A program made the translations under genes and the position numbers. From positions 1-22,751 of the forward strand of contig VGSX01000023.1 of assembly GCA_016874895.1 (NCBI GenBank): a stretch of 22,751 bases of DNA, read 5' to 3'. The DNA is from Deltaproteobacteria bacterium (GTDB lineage: Bacteria; Desulfobacterota; Desulfobaccia; Desulfobaccales; Desulfobaccaceae). Positions 1 to 6,305 of the stretch are shown one piece after another (within the stretch, counting starts at the first letter, position 1; every line of letters begins with the position of its first letter). Under the pieces are notes generated by a model that worked only from the letters and a program-made list of their open reading frames with translations, was not told the origin of the DNA and searched no databases.

Positions 1-102
1 ACCTACAACCGCGAGTGGCGGGTGGAAAAGAACGGCTTTAAAAGCCCCTGGCAGACCAGGGCCCAATGGCTTGCCCAGCACTCAATCGCCAAGGCAGCTT
101 AA
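1..102 (+). pseudogene. C-terminal end of a transposase (probably IS3-like, DDE integrase core)
   Basis: Frame 1 is open from the window edge to a TAA at 100-102 and encodes 33 residues. It begins TYNREWRVEKNGFKSPWQTR, which resembles the extreme C-terminus of IS3-family transposases, where a YN-x-EW/RP segment is followed by a G-[YF]-x-[ST]-P motif. The start lies outside the window, so I cannot tell whether the gene is intact. Its position beside two broken genes suits an insertion-sequence remnant that helped rearrange this end. The call rests on a short motif only; another integrase-core protein is possible. Confidence 0.45.
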
Positions 103-181
103 GAAAAACTTGTGTCCAGGAAACCGGATGCGGTACAGCATTAGTCGGCCTTTATTTTTTCCCCCGAAGGAGGAAAAGGCA

Positions 182-1417
182 ATGAAGAGTAACGGCAACG
201 GTTTCGAAGAGATGGTGGCCATCCAGTTGGCCGTGCGTTCCTGGCCGGGGCAGGCCAAACTGAGCGCCGAGGACCTGGGACTGAAAGACGGCGAGGTCCC
301 GGAAATCTTTTACCTGGGGAACAAGAAGCTCTACCCCCAGGAATGGCGGCAGCTTTTCTCCCAGCTTTCCAGCCGGGCCCGGAATTACCTGAATGATAGC
401 TCCTACCCCTTTGTGGTCGAGTATGTCCGGGCTATCCCCAAGCGGAACTTGGCCCGGGTGGTGGAGCGGCTGGAAGAACTGAAGGCCGAGTACCTGAGCA
501 GGGCTGAGGAGTTCGTGGCCCACTACGAAGCCATCCAGGAGCAGTGGCGGGAGAAATACCCGGACATCTGGCCGCGGCTGCAACCCCACTATCCCACCAA
601 GAGCCAGCTTCGGCGCAAGTTCGACTTTTTCTGGAGCGTCTTTGACATCAAGGGCGCGGAGATCAAGGAAGGGAGCGCCCCGGAAGTCATCGAGGCTTAT
701 GACCGGGCCAGGGCGGAACTCCAGGCCCGGTATGAAGAGATGGTGGAAGATGCGGTGGTCTACCTCCGCAAGAAGGTCCTGGAGGTGGTGACCAATCTCT
801 CCAGCCGCCTGAAGGATGGCCGCATCGTCAGAAATGACACCCTGGAAAGCGTGCGTCGGGTGGAAGGCTGGTTCAAGGACCTCAACATCTTCGGCGACAC
901 CAAGGTGGAGGAGGCTTTGACCCAGCTTCGGGCGTCCTTGAACGGCACCGATTACGAGGCCCTGAAGGACAACGAGGCCCTGAAGCAGCAATTAGCGGGT
1001 CTGGCGGCCCAGGTTGTTGCGGTCAACGAGAAAGAGCACCCGCCGGGCGTTGCCGAACTTGATGAGGCGGTAGATGAGGCTGACGGCCATGAAGGTCTTG
1101 CCGCTCCCGGTAGCCATTTGCACCAAGGCACGGGGGCGGTCTTGGGCCAGGGAAAGCTCAAGGTTTTGGATAGCTTCAATCTGGCAATCCCGGAGGCCGT
1201 GGGTGATGAGTGGGGGGAGGTGCTGGAGCCTGGCCCGGAGGGAGTCCTCCTGGGCCAGCCATTCCTTGATGGTTTCCGGCTGGTGGAAGGCGAAAAGGCG
1301 GCGGGAGCGTGGTTCCGGGTCCCGCAAGTCCCGGAAAAAGGTTTCCTCTCCGGTGCTCTCATAGGCGAAGGGGAGCGGGGTCTGGGCGCAAGGGAGGTTA
1401 GCCGGGATAGAAAATAA
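182..1417 (+). pseudogene. DUF3150-like protein, 3' end lost and read-through into antisense hsdR
   Basis: ATG 182 is chosen because GAAGGAGG lies about 8-15 bases upstream; the same frame is open back to position 71 but lacks a comparable ribosome site. Residues 1 to about 270 form a charged, helical protein with a basic, aromatic patch (LRRKFDFFWSVFDIKG). They resemble DUF3150 proteins of plasmids and integrative elements, whose role is unknown. Authentic sequence seems to end near 985-1000 (…NEALKQQL). From there to the stop at 1417 the frame runs antisense through an hsdR fragment, so residues after about 272 are probably meaningless. A DUF932 gene, another plasmid/phage-type family, sits at the opposite end of the window. 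The family assignment is from memory of the motif pattern and is moderate. Confidence 0.55.
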
Positions 1418-1660
1418 ATATTTCGTAGTCTGTTCCGCCACGCCGCTCAAAGTGGTGCCCAGGGGCTTGGCCTCCACCACCCCCACGGCCTTACCCCCCA
1501 CAAAGAGGAGATAATCGGCGAAGCCCTCCGCCATGGGGAACTCTCGCACCGCCACGCCCAAGGAAGCGGAGAGGTGCAGGTCCTGGTAGTCTTGGACTTG
1601 CCACCCGGCGGCCTCCAAGAGGCGGTCAATCTGCTGGCGGGCTTTTTCTTCGGGCTTCAT
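992..1660 (-). pseudogene. hsdR: Type I restriction enzyme R subunit (HsdR), N-terminal fragment
   Basis: The 222-residue product begins MKPEEKARQQIDRLLEAAGW, typical of HsdR. It contains the N-terminal nuclease region, with GFADYLLFVGGKAVGVVEAK holding a D…E-x-K pattern near residues 47-65, and then the start of the SF2 motor with Walker A MATGSGKTF near residue 182. It stops directly after the conserved phrase LVDRNNLGRQT. A normal HsdR is about 800-1100 residues, so most of the helicase and all of the C-terminus are missing. The break falls exactly where the DUF3150-like gene on the other strand loses homology, so the two broken genes share one junction. No hsdM or hsdS lies nearby. The fragment cannot be a working motor. 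Confidence 0.85.
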
Positions 1661-2050
1661 GGTAAAGTCCCAATCCTACCGTTATTCTTTGCACAAAGCC
1701 ATATTGAAGTCAATGGATACACAGAGGCCCTATGAGATGCTTCGATAGCGGGGGGCTCCCCACCTTATTACCTTGCTCGAAGCGTGAACACGCCGCATGA
1801 AGCGAGTAACGCTTTTTCACTGGCATTGTAGATGGCAACCCTTGCCGTTACCATCATCCTTTGACTCACATCGGAAATCAAGGAGCAAGTGCTCCCGGAA
1901 TAGCCCCGGAGTAGCCCCGGAGTTCTCCAGCCAGTTTTCCACTTGTAAAATTTTGCACCGGGTCCCATAGACCAGGGGGGGTGGCCCTCCGCGGATGATT
2001 CTTCAAGCGCCTTCAGAGGGGTACGATTTTATAGAGATTTTTGAAATTGA

Positions 2051-2115
2051 AATTTGAAAAAATTTCCGCACAGAGCATACAAGGATAGGGGGGAAGGAGT
2101 CCCGTCTCCGGGTTT
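2051..2115. repeat. Left copy of a diverged ~65-bp repeat (partner at 22680-22743)
   Basis: The right half contains GTCCCGTCTCCGGGTTT as part of a 21-bp run (2095-2115) identical to 22723-22743. The left half aligns with mismatches: a TTGAAAAA run, then TCCG, an AAGG, and a run of G. The copies have the same orientation and lie about 20.6 kb apart. CCCG/CGGG inside the block can form a small stem. Function unknown; it could be a mobile-element end or an interspersed intergenic repeat. Confidence 0.7.
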
Positions 2116-2335
2116 GCCTCCTGGGGCCGGAAGAGGGGGACAGGGGCAGGCGGATCGTGGGGGGGCGGCTGGGAAGGTAACCGAAGGGGGGGCACCCCAC
2201 GGTAGGCGCTGGGTGCTGGAGCCGTGGCCAGCGGAGCACCAGAGGCCGGTCAGTAAGAAATGGGGCAAACGGGCCAGGGTTAGAAGTTGGGGATATAGTC
2301 CCCTGGGATGAAGTAATTCACTCCCATTTTTTTTC

Positions 2336-2364
2336 TTGACAAAAATGACCAATGGTCATATATT
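2336..2364 (+). promoter_or_regulatory. Sigma-70-type promoter for the HTH-integrase operon
   Basis: TTGACA at 2336-2341 is separated by 17 bp from TATATT at 2359-2364. Only six bases (GAACCC) separate the -10 box from ATG 2371, so transcription would start at or next to the start codon and give a leaderless mRNA. Confidence 0.75.
2345..2359. promoter_or_regulatory. Putative operator: inverted repeat ATGACC-AAT-GGTCAT in the promoter spacer
   Basis: A perfect 6-bp inverted repeat with a 3-bp centre fills the spacer between the -35 and -10 boxes and touches the first base of the -10. A protein bound here would block polymerase. The gene directly downstream encodes an HTH protein, so autorepression is the simplest reading; binding is inferred. 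Confidence 0.6.
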
Positions 2365-2370
2365 GAACCC

Positions 2371-2571
2371 ATGACAGGGCAAGAATTAAAAAACTGGCGG
2401 AAGAGGTGGGGCATAACTCAGATGGAGTTGGCCCGGTTGCTCGGAACCTATCAAGAAACCATAAGCAGGTGGGAGCGGGAAAAACGTGGAATCCCATCAC
2501 ATCTACCCCTGGCCCTGGAGGCCCTGGAACACAGATTGATGAAGGAGGCGGGTAATGGCCCTGTTAGTTGA
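2371..2571 (+). CDS. Small XRE-family HTH regulator, possible recombination directionality factor
   Basis: The 66-residue product carries one helix-turn-helix across residues 3-45: GITQMELARLLGTYQETISRWE is a textbook XRE/Cro fold ending in the S-R-W-E recognition helix. It has no other domain. The start is fixed by the promoter, whose -10 box ends six bases upstream; no ribosome-binding site can fit, so translation is probably leaderless. The 3' end overlaps the integrase gene by 17 bases in another frame, implying coupled expression. A palindrome in the promoter suggests autoregulation. Small HTH genes overlapping int often act as Xis or as the switch controlling integration, and I infer that role here. 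Confidence 0.8.
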   Translation: MTGQELKNWRKRWGITQMELARLLGTYQETISRWEREKRGIPSHLPLALEALEHRLMKEAGNGPVS

Positions 2572-3649
2572 ATGTCCGGAGTGTAAGCGGCGGAATAGCC
2601 AGAAGGTAAAGGCTTGCAGGTGCGGCTTTGCCCTGGCGAAGTTTTCTGGGCGGGTTTGGTGGATAGAATATTATGACCATGAAAAGCGACTTAGGCGGGA
2701 GCGGATTGGCCCCAATAAGGCGGCGGCGGAGCAAAGATACCGGGAAGTGATGAGCGCCAAGACGGAGGGTCGGTATATCAAGAAGAGCTCTGATGCCATT
2801 ACCCTCTTTAAGGACTTGGCGGCCTGGTATCTTGATCTTTCGGAAGTAAAGGCCAAGAGGTCATACAATAAAGACCTCATGCACACTAAAAGGCTCATCG
2901 CCAGCTTTGGGAACCGGCTATTAAAGGACATCAACCCAGCGCTGGTGGAAGCCCATAAACAAACTAGGCTTGCCGAACCATCGGGTAGGACTCCACAATT
3001 TCTTACCAAGCCCGCCACGGTTAACCGGGAGTTAGCCTGCCTCAAGACTATTTTCAGCAAAGCCATAAAGAACGGAAAAGCGGAAAGCAACCCAGCCCAG
3101 GGAGTAAAGCTACTCAAGGAAAACAATGAACGGGACCGGATTTTAAGCCCTGAAGAATATACTCGGCTTTTGGCTCAATGCTCCCCCCACCTGAAGCAGA
3201 TTGTCAAAGTAGCCTATCATACCGGAATGAGACAGGGGGAAATAATAAATCTCACCTGGGGCCAGGTGGATTTGAAAGAGGGCTTTGTCCGGCTTCACCC
3301 GGAGGACACCAAGACGAACGAGGGGCGGCTTGTCCCTCTTGCGGGGGAACTGGTGGAGATGTTCAAGGCCATGCCCAGGGGCCTGCCGGGGGTGAATGTG
3401 TTTACCTGCAAGGGTAAACCATTAACCTATATCAAGGTGGGCTTCGTCAAGGCTTGTAAGAGGGCAGGGATTGAAGATTTCACCTTTCACGATTTGAGGC
3501 ATACCGCCATCAATAATTGGCGGCTCCAGGGCCATGATTATTTCAGGATTATGGCGGCAAGCGGGCACAAGACCATGAGCGCTTTCAAGCGTTATAACAC
3601 GGTGAGCAAGAAAGAACTACAAGCCCTGGTGAATGGAAATTCGGGATAA
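2555..3649 (+). CDS. int: Tyrosine recombinase/integrase (Int1) with N-terminal zinc ribbon
   Basis: The product is 364 residues. Residues 7-23 hold Cys7, Cys10, Cys21 and Cys23, a compact zinc ribbon that most phage integrases lack and that may help arm-site binding. A SAM-like core-binding domain follows, then the catalytic domain with Arg226 (HTGMRQGE), His312-x-x-Arg315 (HDLRHT), His338 (ASGHKT) and the nucleophile Tyr347. All key residues are present, so the enzyme should be active. AGGAGG lies about 9 bases before ATG 2555, and the gene overlaps the HTH gene, forming a two-gene operon. A terminator and a tRNA-Lys 3' fragment follow within 70 bases of the stop. This order (small HTH, int, att) matches integrative plasmids that insert into tRNA genes. 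Confidence 0.92.
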   Translation: MALLVECPECKRRNSQKVKACRCGFALAKFSGRVWWIEYYDHEKRLRRERIGPNKAAAEQRYREVMSAKTEGRYIKKSSDAITLFKDLAAWYLDLSEVKAKRSYNKDLMHTKRLIASFGNRLLKDINPALVEAHKQTRLAEPSGRTPQFLTKPATVNRELACLKTIFSKAIKNGKAESNPAQGVKLLKENNERDRILSPEEYTRLLAQCSPHLKQIVKVAYHTGMRQGEIINLTWGQVDLKEGFVRLHPEDTKTNEGRLVPLAGELVEMFKAMPRGLPGVNVFTCKGKPLTYIKVGFVKACKRAGIEDFTFHDLRHTAINNWRLQGHDYFRIMAASGHKTMSAFKRYNTVSKKELQALVNGNSG

Positions 3650-3670
3650 ATATTCACCTATATATTCACC
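3628..3670. repeat. Short repeats ATATTCACC, candidate arm-type sites of Int1
   Basis: ATATTCACC occurs at 3650-3658 and 3662-3670, exactly 12 bp apart. An inverted GGTGAAT lies at 3628-3634, inside the end of the integrase gene. Paired short direct repeats between int and the tRNA-derived core are where integrase arm-type sites are normally found. The assignment is positional. Confidence 0.45.
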
Positions 3671-3681
3671 AAGCATAAAAG

Positions 3682-3708
3682 AGGGGTTAGCCTCATCAGC
3701 TAACCCCT
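3682..3708 (+). terminator. Intrinsic-terminator-like hairpin after Int1
   Basis: GGGGTTAGC (3683-3691) pairs perfectly with GCTAACCCC (3699-3707) across a 7-base loop, extended by one A-T pair. The tail TTGATTTCT is only moderately U-rich. It lies 33 bases after the integrase stop. Confidence 0.65.
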
Positions 3709-3717
3709 TGATTTCTC

Positions 3718-3766
3718 TGGTGGGCCGTCAGGGACTCGAACCCTAAACCTAGTGATTAAGAGTCAC
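3718..3766 (-). other. tRNA-Lys(CTT) 3' fragment: att core
   Basis: Read on the minus strand, this is the 3' half of a tRNA: anticodon loop CTCTTAA (3762-3756) with anticodon CTT, the variable region, a T arm with loop TTCGAGT flanked by TAGGG and CCCTG, the 3' acceptor strand ACGGCCC, and an encoded CCA at 3720-3718. The sequence beyond 3767 has no D arm and no matching acceptor strand, so the gene is not intact. Identity starting at the anticodon stem is the usual length of a tRNA-derived attachment core. The CCA end faces Int1, and the missing 5' half is on the Int2 side. No second copy occurs in the window. Confidence 0.85.
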
Positions 3767-3830
3767 GGTAGATATGCTTTCAGGCTGTTTCTGGCTGCCC
3801 CATAAAATATCGTAGGTGACATAAAATAGC

Positions 3831-3859
3831 TTGACATTATCAGCAATTAACTTTATTTT
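3831..3859 (+). promoter_or_regulatory. Promoter candidate for Int2
   Basis: TTGACA at 3831-3836, a 17-bp spacer and TATTTT at 3854-3859. The predicted start is near 3866, leaving a leader of about 80 bases that includes the ATGGTAGCCC repeats, so Int2 or another arm-binding protein could affect its own expression. Confidence 0.6.
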
Positions 3860-3905
3860 GGGTTTCATAGAGGTTCATGTCAATTCTTATATAGCCACCC
3901 TCAAA

Positions 3906-3927
3906 ATGGTAGCCCGGATGGTAGCCC
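3906..3927. repeat. Tandem ATGGTAGCCC pair, candidate arm-type sites of Int2
   Basis: ATGGTAGCCC occurs at 3906-3915 and 3918-3927, a 12-bp period, 18 bp before the Int2 start codon and 140 bp from the tRNA core. Short direct repeats between att core and int are typical arm-type integrase sites. The role is inferred from position. Confidence 0.5.
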
Positions 3928-3945
3928 AGGAATAAGGGGGCCGGA

Positions 3946-5238
3946 ATGAAAGATGGGAAGAAGAAACTAACCGACTTCACGATTAAGAACCTGAAGGCCA
4001 GGGATAAGAGATACACCGCATGGGGAGAGCGTGGCTTCGGATTGCGGGTAACACCAAATGGAATCAAAACCTTCGTCTTCAAATACCGATTTAACGGCAA
4101 AGTCAGATGGATGACCTTAGGCACATATGGGGATAAGACCCTGGCCGAGGCTCACGAGGCCCATGCTGAAGCATTGAAGGTGCTTCGCCAGGGAATTGAC
4201 CCTGGGGCAAAAGCTATCGAAGACCGTGAAGCTGTGCGCCTGGCTCCCACTGTGGCAACCCTGGCCGATGAATACCTGGAGAAGTGGGCTAAGCTCAGGA
4301 AACGCTCCTGGAAAACCGATAAACGTGTCCTGGATAAAGATGTGTTGCCGGGGTGGGGAGAGCTCAAGGCCAAAGATATTACTAAGCGGGATGTTATCGA
4401 ACTTTTGGACAAGATAGTTGACCGGGGTGCGCCTATCATGGCGAATCGCTGTTTCGCCATCATTAGAAAGATGTTCCGGTTCGGAGCGAAGCGGGGTATA
4501 GTGACCGCCTCACCATGCATTGATGTTGACGCCCCTGCCCAAGAGAACCAGCGTGACCGAGTGCTATCCGCAGATGAAATTCGGTCTTTCTGGAACAGTC
4601 TGGATGGTGAGGGTATGAAAGGCGTAAACCCTTTCATCAAGCTGGCGTTGAAGTTGGAACTGGTCACCGCTCAGCGCAAAGGTGAGTGCTGTGCCGCCGC
4701 TTGGGAAGAGATAGACCTGGAAGATGGCTGGTGGACAATACCTGGAGAGAAAACGGAACTGAGGTCGAATCACGGGGTTGAGTATGGGCTGGCAAAGAAC
4801 GGGCTACCCCACAGAGTTCCCCTGGTTCCCCTGGCAAAAGAGATTTTGCAAGAAGCTAAAGCCCTATCAGGTGATGCACCATGGATTTTCCCTTCACCAA
4901 GAACTAATCGGCCCATCACACCCCCAGCCGTCAATCATGCTGTGCGACTTCATCTGAATACTATGGGGATGGCCTTTGTCCCCCACGATCTCCGGCGCAC
5001 CGCGGCCTCTCACATGACCGGCATGGGCATTTCCCGGCTGGTGGTCAGTAAAATCTTGAACCATGTGGAGCGGGGGGTGACCGCTGTTTACGACCGGCAC
5101 AGCTACGACCGAGAGAAGCGGCAAGCCCTGGAAGCCTGGGGATGCAGACTGGTGGAGGTAGTAGAAGGTACCGAAGGTAAGGTTGTTCCGTTTATTCAAA
5201 GTAGGAGTAAGAAGAATGAGGAATATTATCGCCCTTGA
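3946..5238 (+). CDS. int: P4-type tyrosine integrase with DUF4102 arm-binding domain (Int2)
   Basis: The product is 430 residues. Residues 8-90 match the DUF4102 arm-binding domain of P4/island integrases (LTDFTIKNLKARDKRY, then GFGLRVTPNGIKTFVFKYRF and the LGTYGDKTLAEA segment). A core-binding domain covers about 105-200. The catalytic domain has Arg244 (TAQRKGE), a probable lysine near EKTELRSNHG, His347-x-x-Arg350 (PHDLRRTA), His373 (LNHVERG) and Tyr382. It looks intact. ATG 3946 follows a GGGGG-containing ribosome site. Such integrases insert islands and satellites at tRNA 3' ends, and a tRNA-Lys half-site lies 180 bp upstream. Its last 13 bases overlap the convergent zinc-finger gene. 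Confidence 0.94.
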   Translation: MKDGKKKLTDFTIKNLKARDKRYTAWGERGFGLRVTPNGIKTFVFKYRFNGKVRWMTLGTYGDKTLAEAHEAHAEALKVLRQGIDPGAKAIEDREAVRLAPTVATLADEYLEKWAKLRKRSWKTDKRVLDKDVLPGWGELKAKDITKRDVIELLDKIVDRGAPIMANRCFAIIRKMFRFGAKRGIVTASPCIDVDAPAQENQRDRVLSADEIRSFWNSLDGEGMKGVNPFIKLALKLELVTAQRKGECCAAAWEEIDLEDGWWTIPGEKTELRSNHGVEYGLAKNGLPHRVPLVPLAKEILQEAKALSGDAPWIFPSPRTNRPITPPAVNHAVRLHLNTMGMAFVPHDLRRTAASHMTGMGISRLVVSKILNHVERGVTAVYDRHSYDREKRQALEAWGCRLVEVVEGTEGKVVPFIQSRSKKNEEYYRP

Positions 5239-5837
5239 CTCATGGCCCTCTTTTTGCGGGCATTAATGACCCAGGCGCATTTATTGGAACAATATCGCTT
5301 ATCTTTAGCGGTTGCTTTAAGAAAGTATTTATTGCAGTCTTCTCGTTCGCAAATGCGAATAGATTCAACTGAAAAATGCCCCAAATCATCGAGGAATTTT
5401 GATAGAATTACATAATTATTATCAAAAGCCTCCATTCTAACTTTTTTATTTTCTACATAAATCACCATTCGTAACTCAATATTTTTAACATAATACCTTT
5501 GCGCCAATCTTATAGCGCGGCTGATTGCCGTTTCATTATCTTTAGGCGGGAGAATCTTCTTTTTACATTCCAACACCCCTTCCAAAATTTCTTTTAATAA
5601 TCCCTGAACCTCCTTCAAACCTTTTCTCTCAAACGTTCCATCCTGAAAAACGGTTTTAATCTCATCGTCCTTCGTCAGATATGTCTTATCGGTGATTCTT
5701 TTCAGGCCATAGAGAACCACCAGGGCATCTAAATGCGGAAGGGAATCGATATCTCTGGACAGGAAATCAAAAAACCACTGTAAGCGGCCCTTGGGAGAGG
5801 ACAACTGCTTTTCCAATCGGTCAACTAACTGCATCAT
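5226..5837 (-). CDS. CGNR-like zinc-finger protein, putative regulator
   Basis: The 203-residue protein has an all-alpha N-terminal region and a C-terminal zinc finger with Cys163, Cys168, Cys183 and Cys187 (CEREDCNKYF … RYCSNKC), followed by a basic tail NARKKR. This resembles the CGNR/ABATE family, whose fingers read C-x4-C…C-x3-C and which are thought to bind nucleic acid; the exact CGNR letters are replaced by WVINAR here. The gene is markedly more AT-rich than its neighbours. It is convergent with Int2 and divergent from the AlpA-like gene, with its own promoter. Two ATG codons start the frame (5837 and 5834), and the true start is uncertain. A repressor-like role at the element's control region is inferred. 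Confidence 0.7.
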   Translation of the reverse strand: MMQLVDRLEKQLSSPKGRLQWFFDFLSRDIDSLPHLDALVVLYGLKRITDKTYLTKDDEIKTVFQDGTFERKGLKEVQGLLKEILEGVLECKKKILPPKDNETAISRAIRLAQRYYVKNIELRMVIYVENKKVRMEAFDNNYVILSKFLDDLGHFSVESIRICEREDCNKYFLKATAKDKRYCSNKCAWVINARKKRAMSQGR

Positions 5838-5869
5838 AATGCTTCACCATGTACCACCCTTTTTCGCTA

Positions 5870-5898
5870 AATATAATCTAATGCCACGATGCTGTCAA
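5870..5898 (-). promoter_or_regulatory. Promoter for the CGNR-like gene
   Basis: On the minus strand TTGACA (5898-5893) and TATATT (5875-5870) are 17 bp apart. The predicted transcript starts near 5863 and leaves about 26 bases before the start codon. Confidence 0.7.
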
Positions 5899-5908
5899 TC
5901 ATTAATTA

Positions 5909-5934
5909 ATAGTCATCCTATTTAAATATAGTCA
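5909..5934. promoter_or_regulatory. ATAGTCA direct repeats between divergent promoters
   Basis: ATAGTCA occurs at 5909-5915 and 5928-5934, 19 bp apart, about two helical turns. The pair sits between the leftward CGNR-like promoter and the rightward AlpA-like promoter, where a shared operator would be expected. The repeats are short and could be chance. Confidence 0.3.
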
Positions 5935-5954
5935 CTCATGTAATATAAAAGTGC

Positions 5955-5983
5955 TTGACTCCAGAAATCTTTCGGGTTATACA
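5955..5983 (+). promoter_or_regulatory. Promoter for the AlpA-like/primase operon
   Basis: TTGACT at 5955-5960, a 17-bp spacer and TATACA at 5978-5983. Transcription would begin near 5990, about 52 bases before ATG 6042. This argues against translation starting at the TTG at 5955, which is part of the -35 box. Confidence 0.6.
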
Positions 5984-6041
5984 GGGATTAAATGCGGCGA
6001 AGAGCAACAGGGTAATTTTTTCTAACATAGAGGAGAAGGTC

Positions 6042-6293
6042 ATGGAATATGACTGCATCGTCCGCGAAAAAAAGCTCCTGGCAATGTTGGGGGGGCCGGG
6101 GCGAACCACCATATGGCGGTGGGAAAAGGCCGGGTTGTTTCCCCGGAGGCGGAAGTTGTCGACCCGTTCGGTGGGTTGGTTGCTGTCTGAAATTCAGGAG
6201 TGGATGGCTACGCGTCCCCAGGTGAACGGCGTGGAAGCTTTACGTGGGGCAGTAGAGGGGCAAGGGCGTCGGGAGAACAACCCCCAGGCGTAG
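6042..6293 (+). CDS. AlpA-like HTH regulator/excisionase
   Basis: The 83-residue product matches the AlpA pattern: an N-terminal EKKLLAMLGGPGRTTIWRWE helix-turn-helix, then AGLFPRRRKLSTRSVGWLLSE and EIQEWMATR. The FP-x-R…VGW…E-x-x-W signature is diagnostic for AlpA/MerR-like factors of P4-type elements, which activate int or act in excision. ATG 6042 is preferred over the longer frame from 5955 because GAGGAGAAGG lies just upstream and because the longer frame would overlap its own promoter. The stop is 12 bases before the primase-helicase start, so the two are probably co-transcribed. Confidence 0.82.
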   Translation: MEYDCIVREKKLLAMLGGPGRTTIWRWEKAGLFPRRRKLSTRSVGWLLSEIQEWMATRPQVNGVEALRGAVEGQGRRENNPQA

Positions 6294-6305
6294 CGTGGAG
6301 ACCCC

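Larger units (their letters stand above)
1661..2370. other. Non-coding stretch of about 710 bp with short repeats and a G-rich block
   Basis: No convincing gene is seen on either strand. It contains a small hairpin AAGCG/CGCTT followed by a T run (1800-1817), a tandem repeat of AGCCCCGGAGT (about 1902-1922), the left copy of a diverged repeat shared with the right edge of the window (2051-2115), and a G-rich block with several runs of four or more G (2123-2192). The last 35 bases hold the promoter of the HTH/integrase operon. Open frames over the G-rich block look like composition artefacts. Confidence 0.6.

Noticed and set aside
152..991. Minus-strand open frame of 279 codons
   Set aside because: Antisense to the DUF3150-like gene, low-complexity in composition, no ribosome site or motif.
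1768..1968. 66-codon minus-strand frame upstream of hsdR
   Set aside because: No motif, no ribosome site, and it crosses a small tandem repeat. Not supported as a gene.
2123..2192. G-quadruplex-forming block
   Set aside because: Runs of four or more G exist, but several loops exceed 7 bases and there is no nearby function to tie it to.
2003..2352. Overlapping minus-strand frames up to 107 codons in the G-rich block
   Set aside because: Proline/serine-rich products with no motif, caused by G-rich sequence. Three competing frames overlap.
3718..3766. Intact tRNA-Lys gene
   Set aside because: The sequence beyond 3766 lacks a D arm and a 5' acceptor strand complementary to ACGGCCC.
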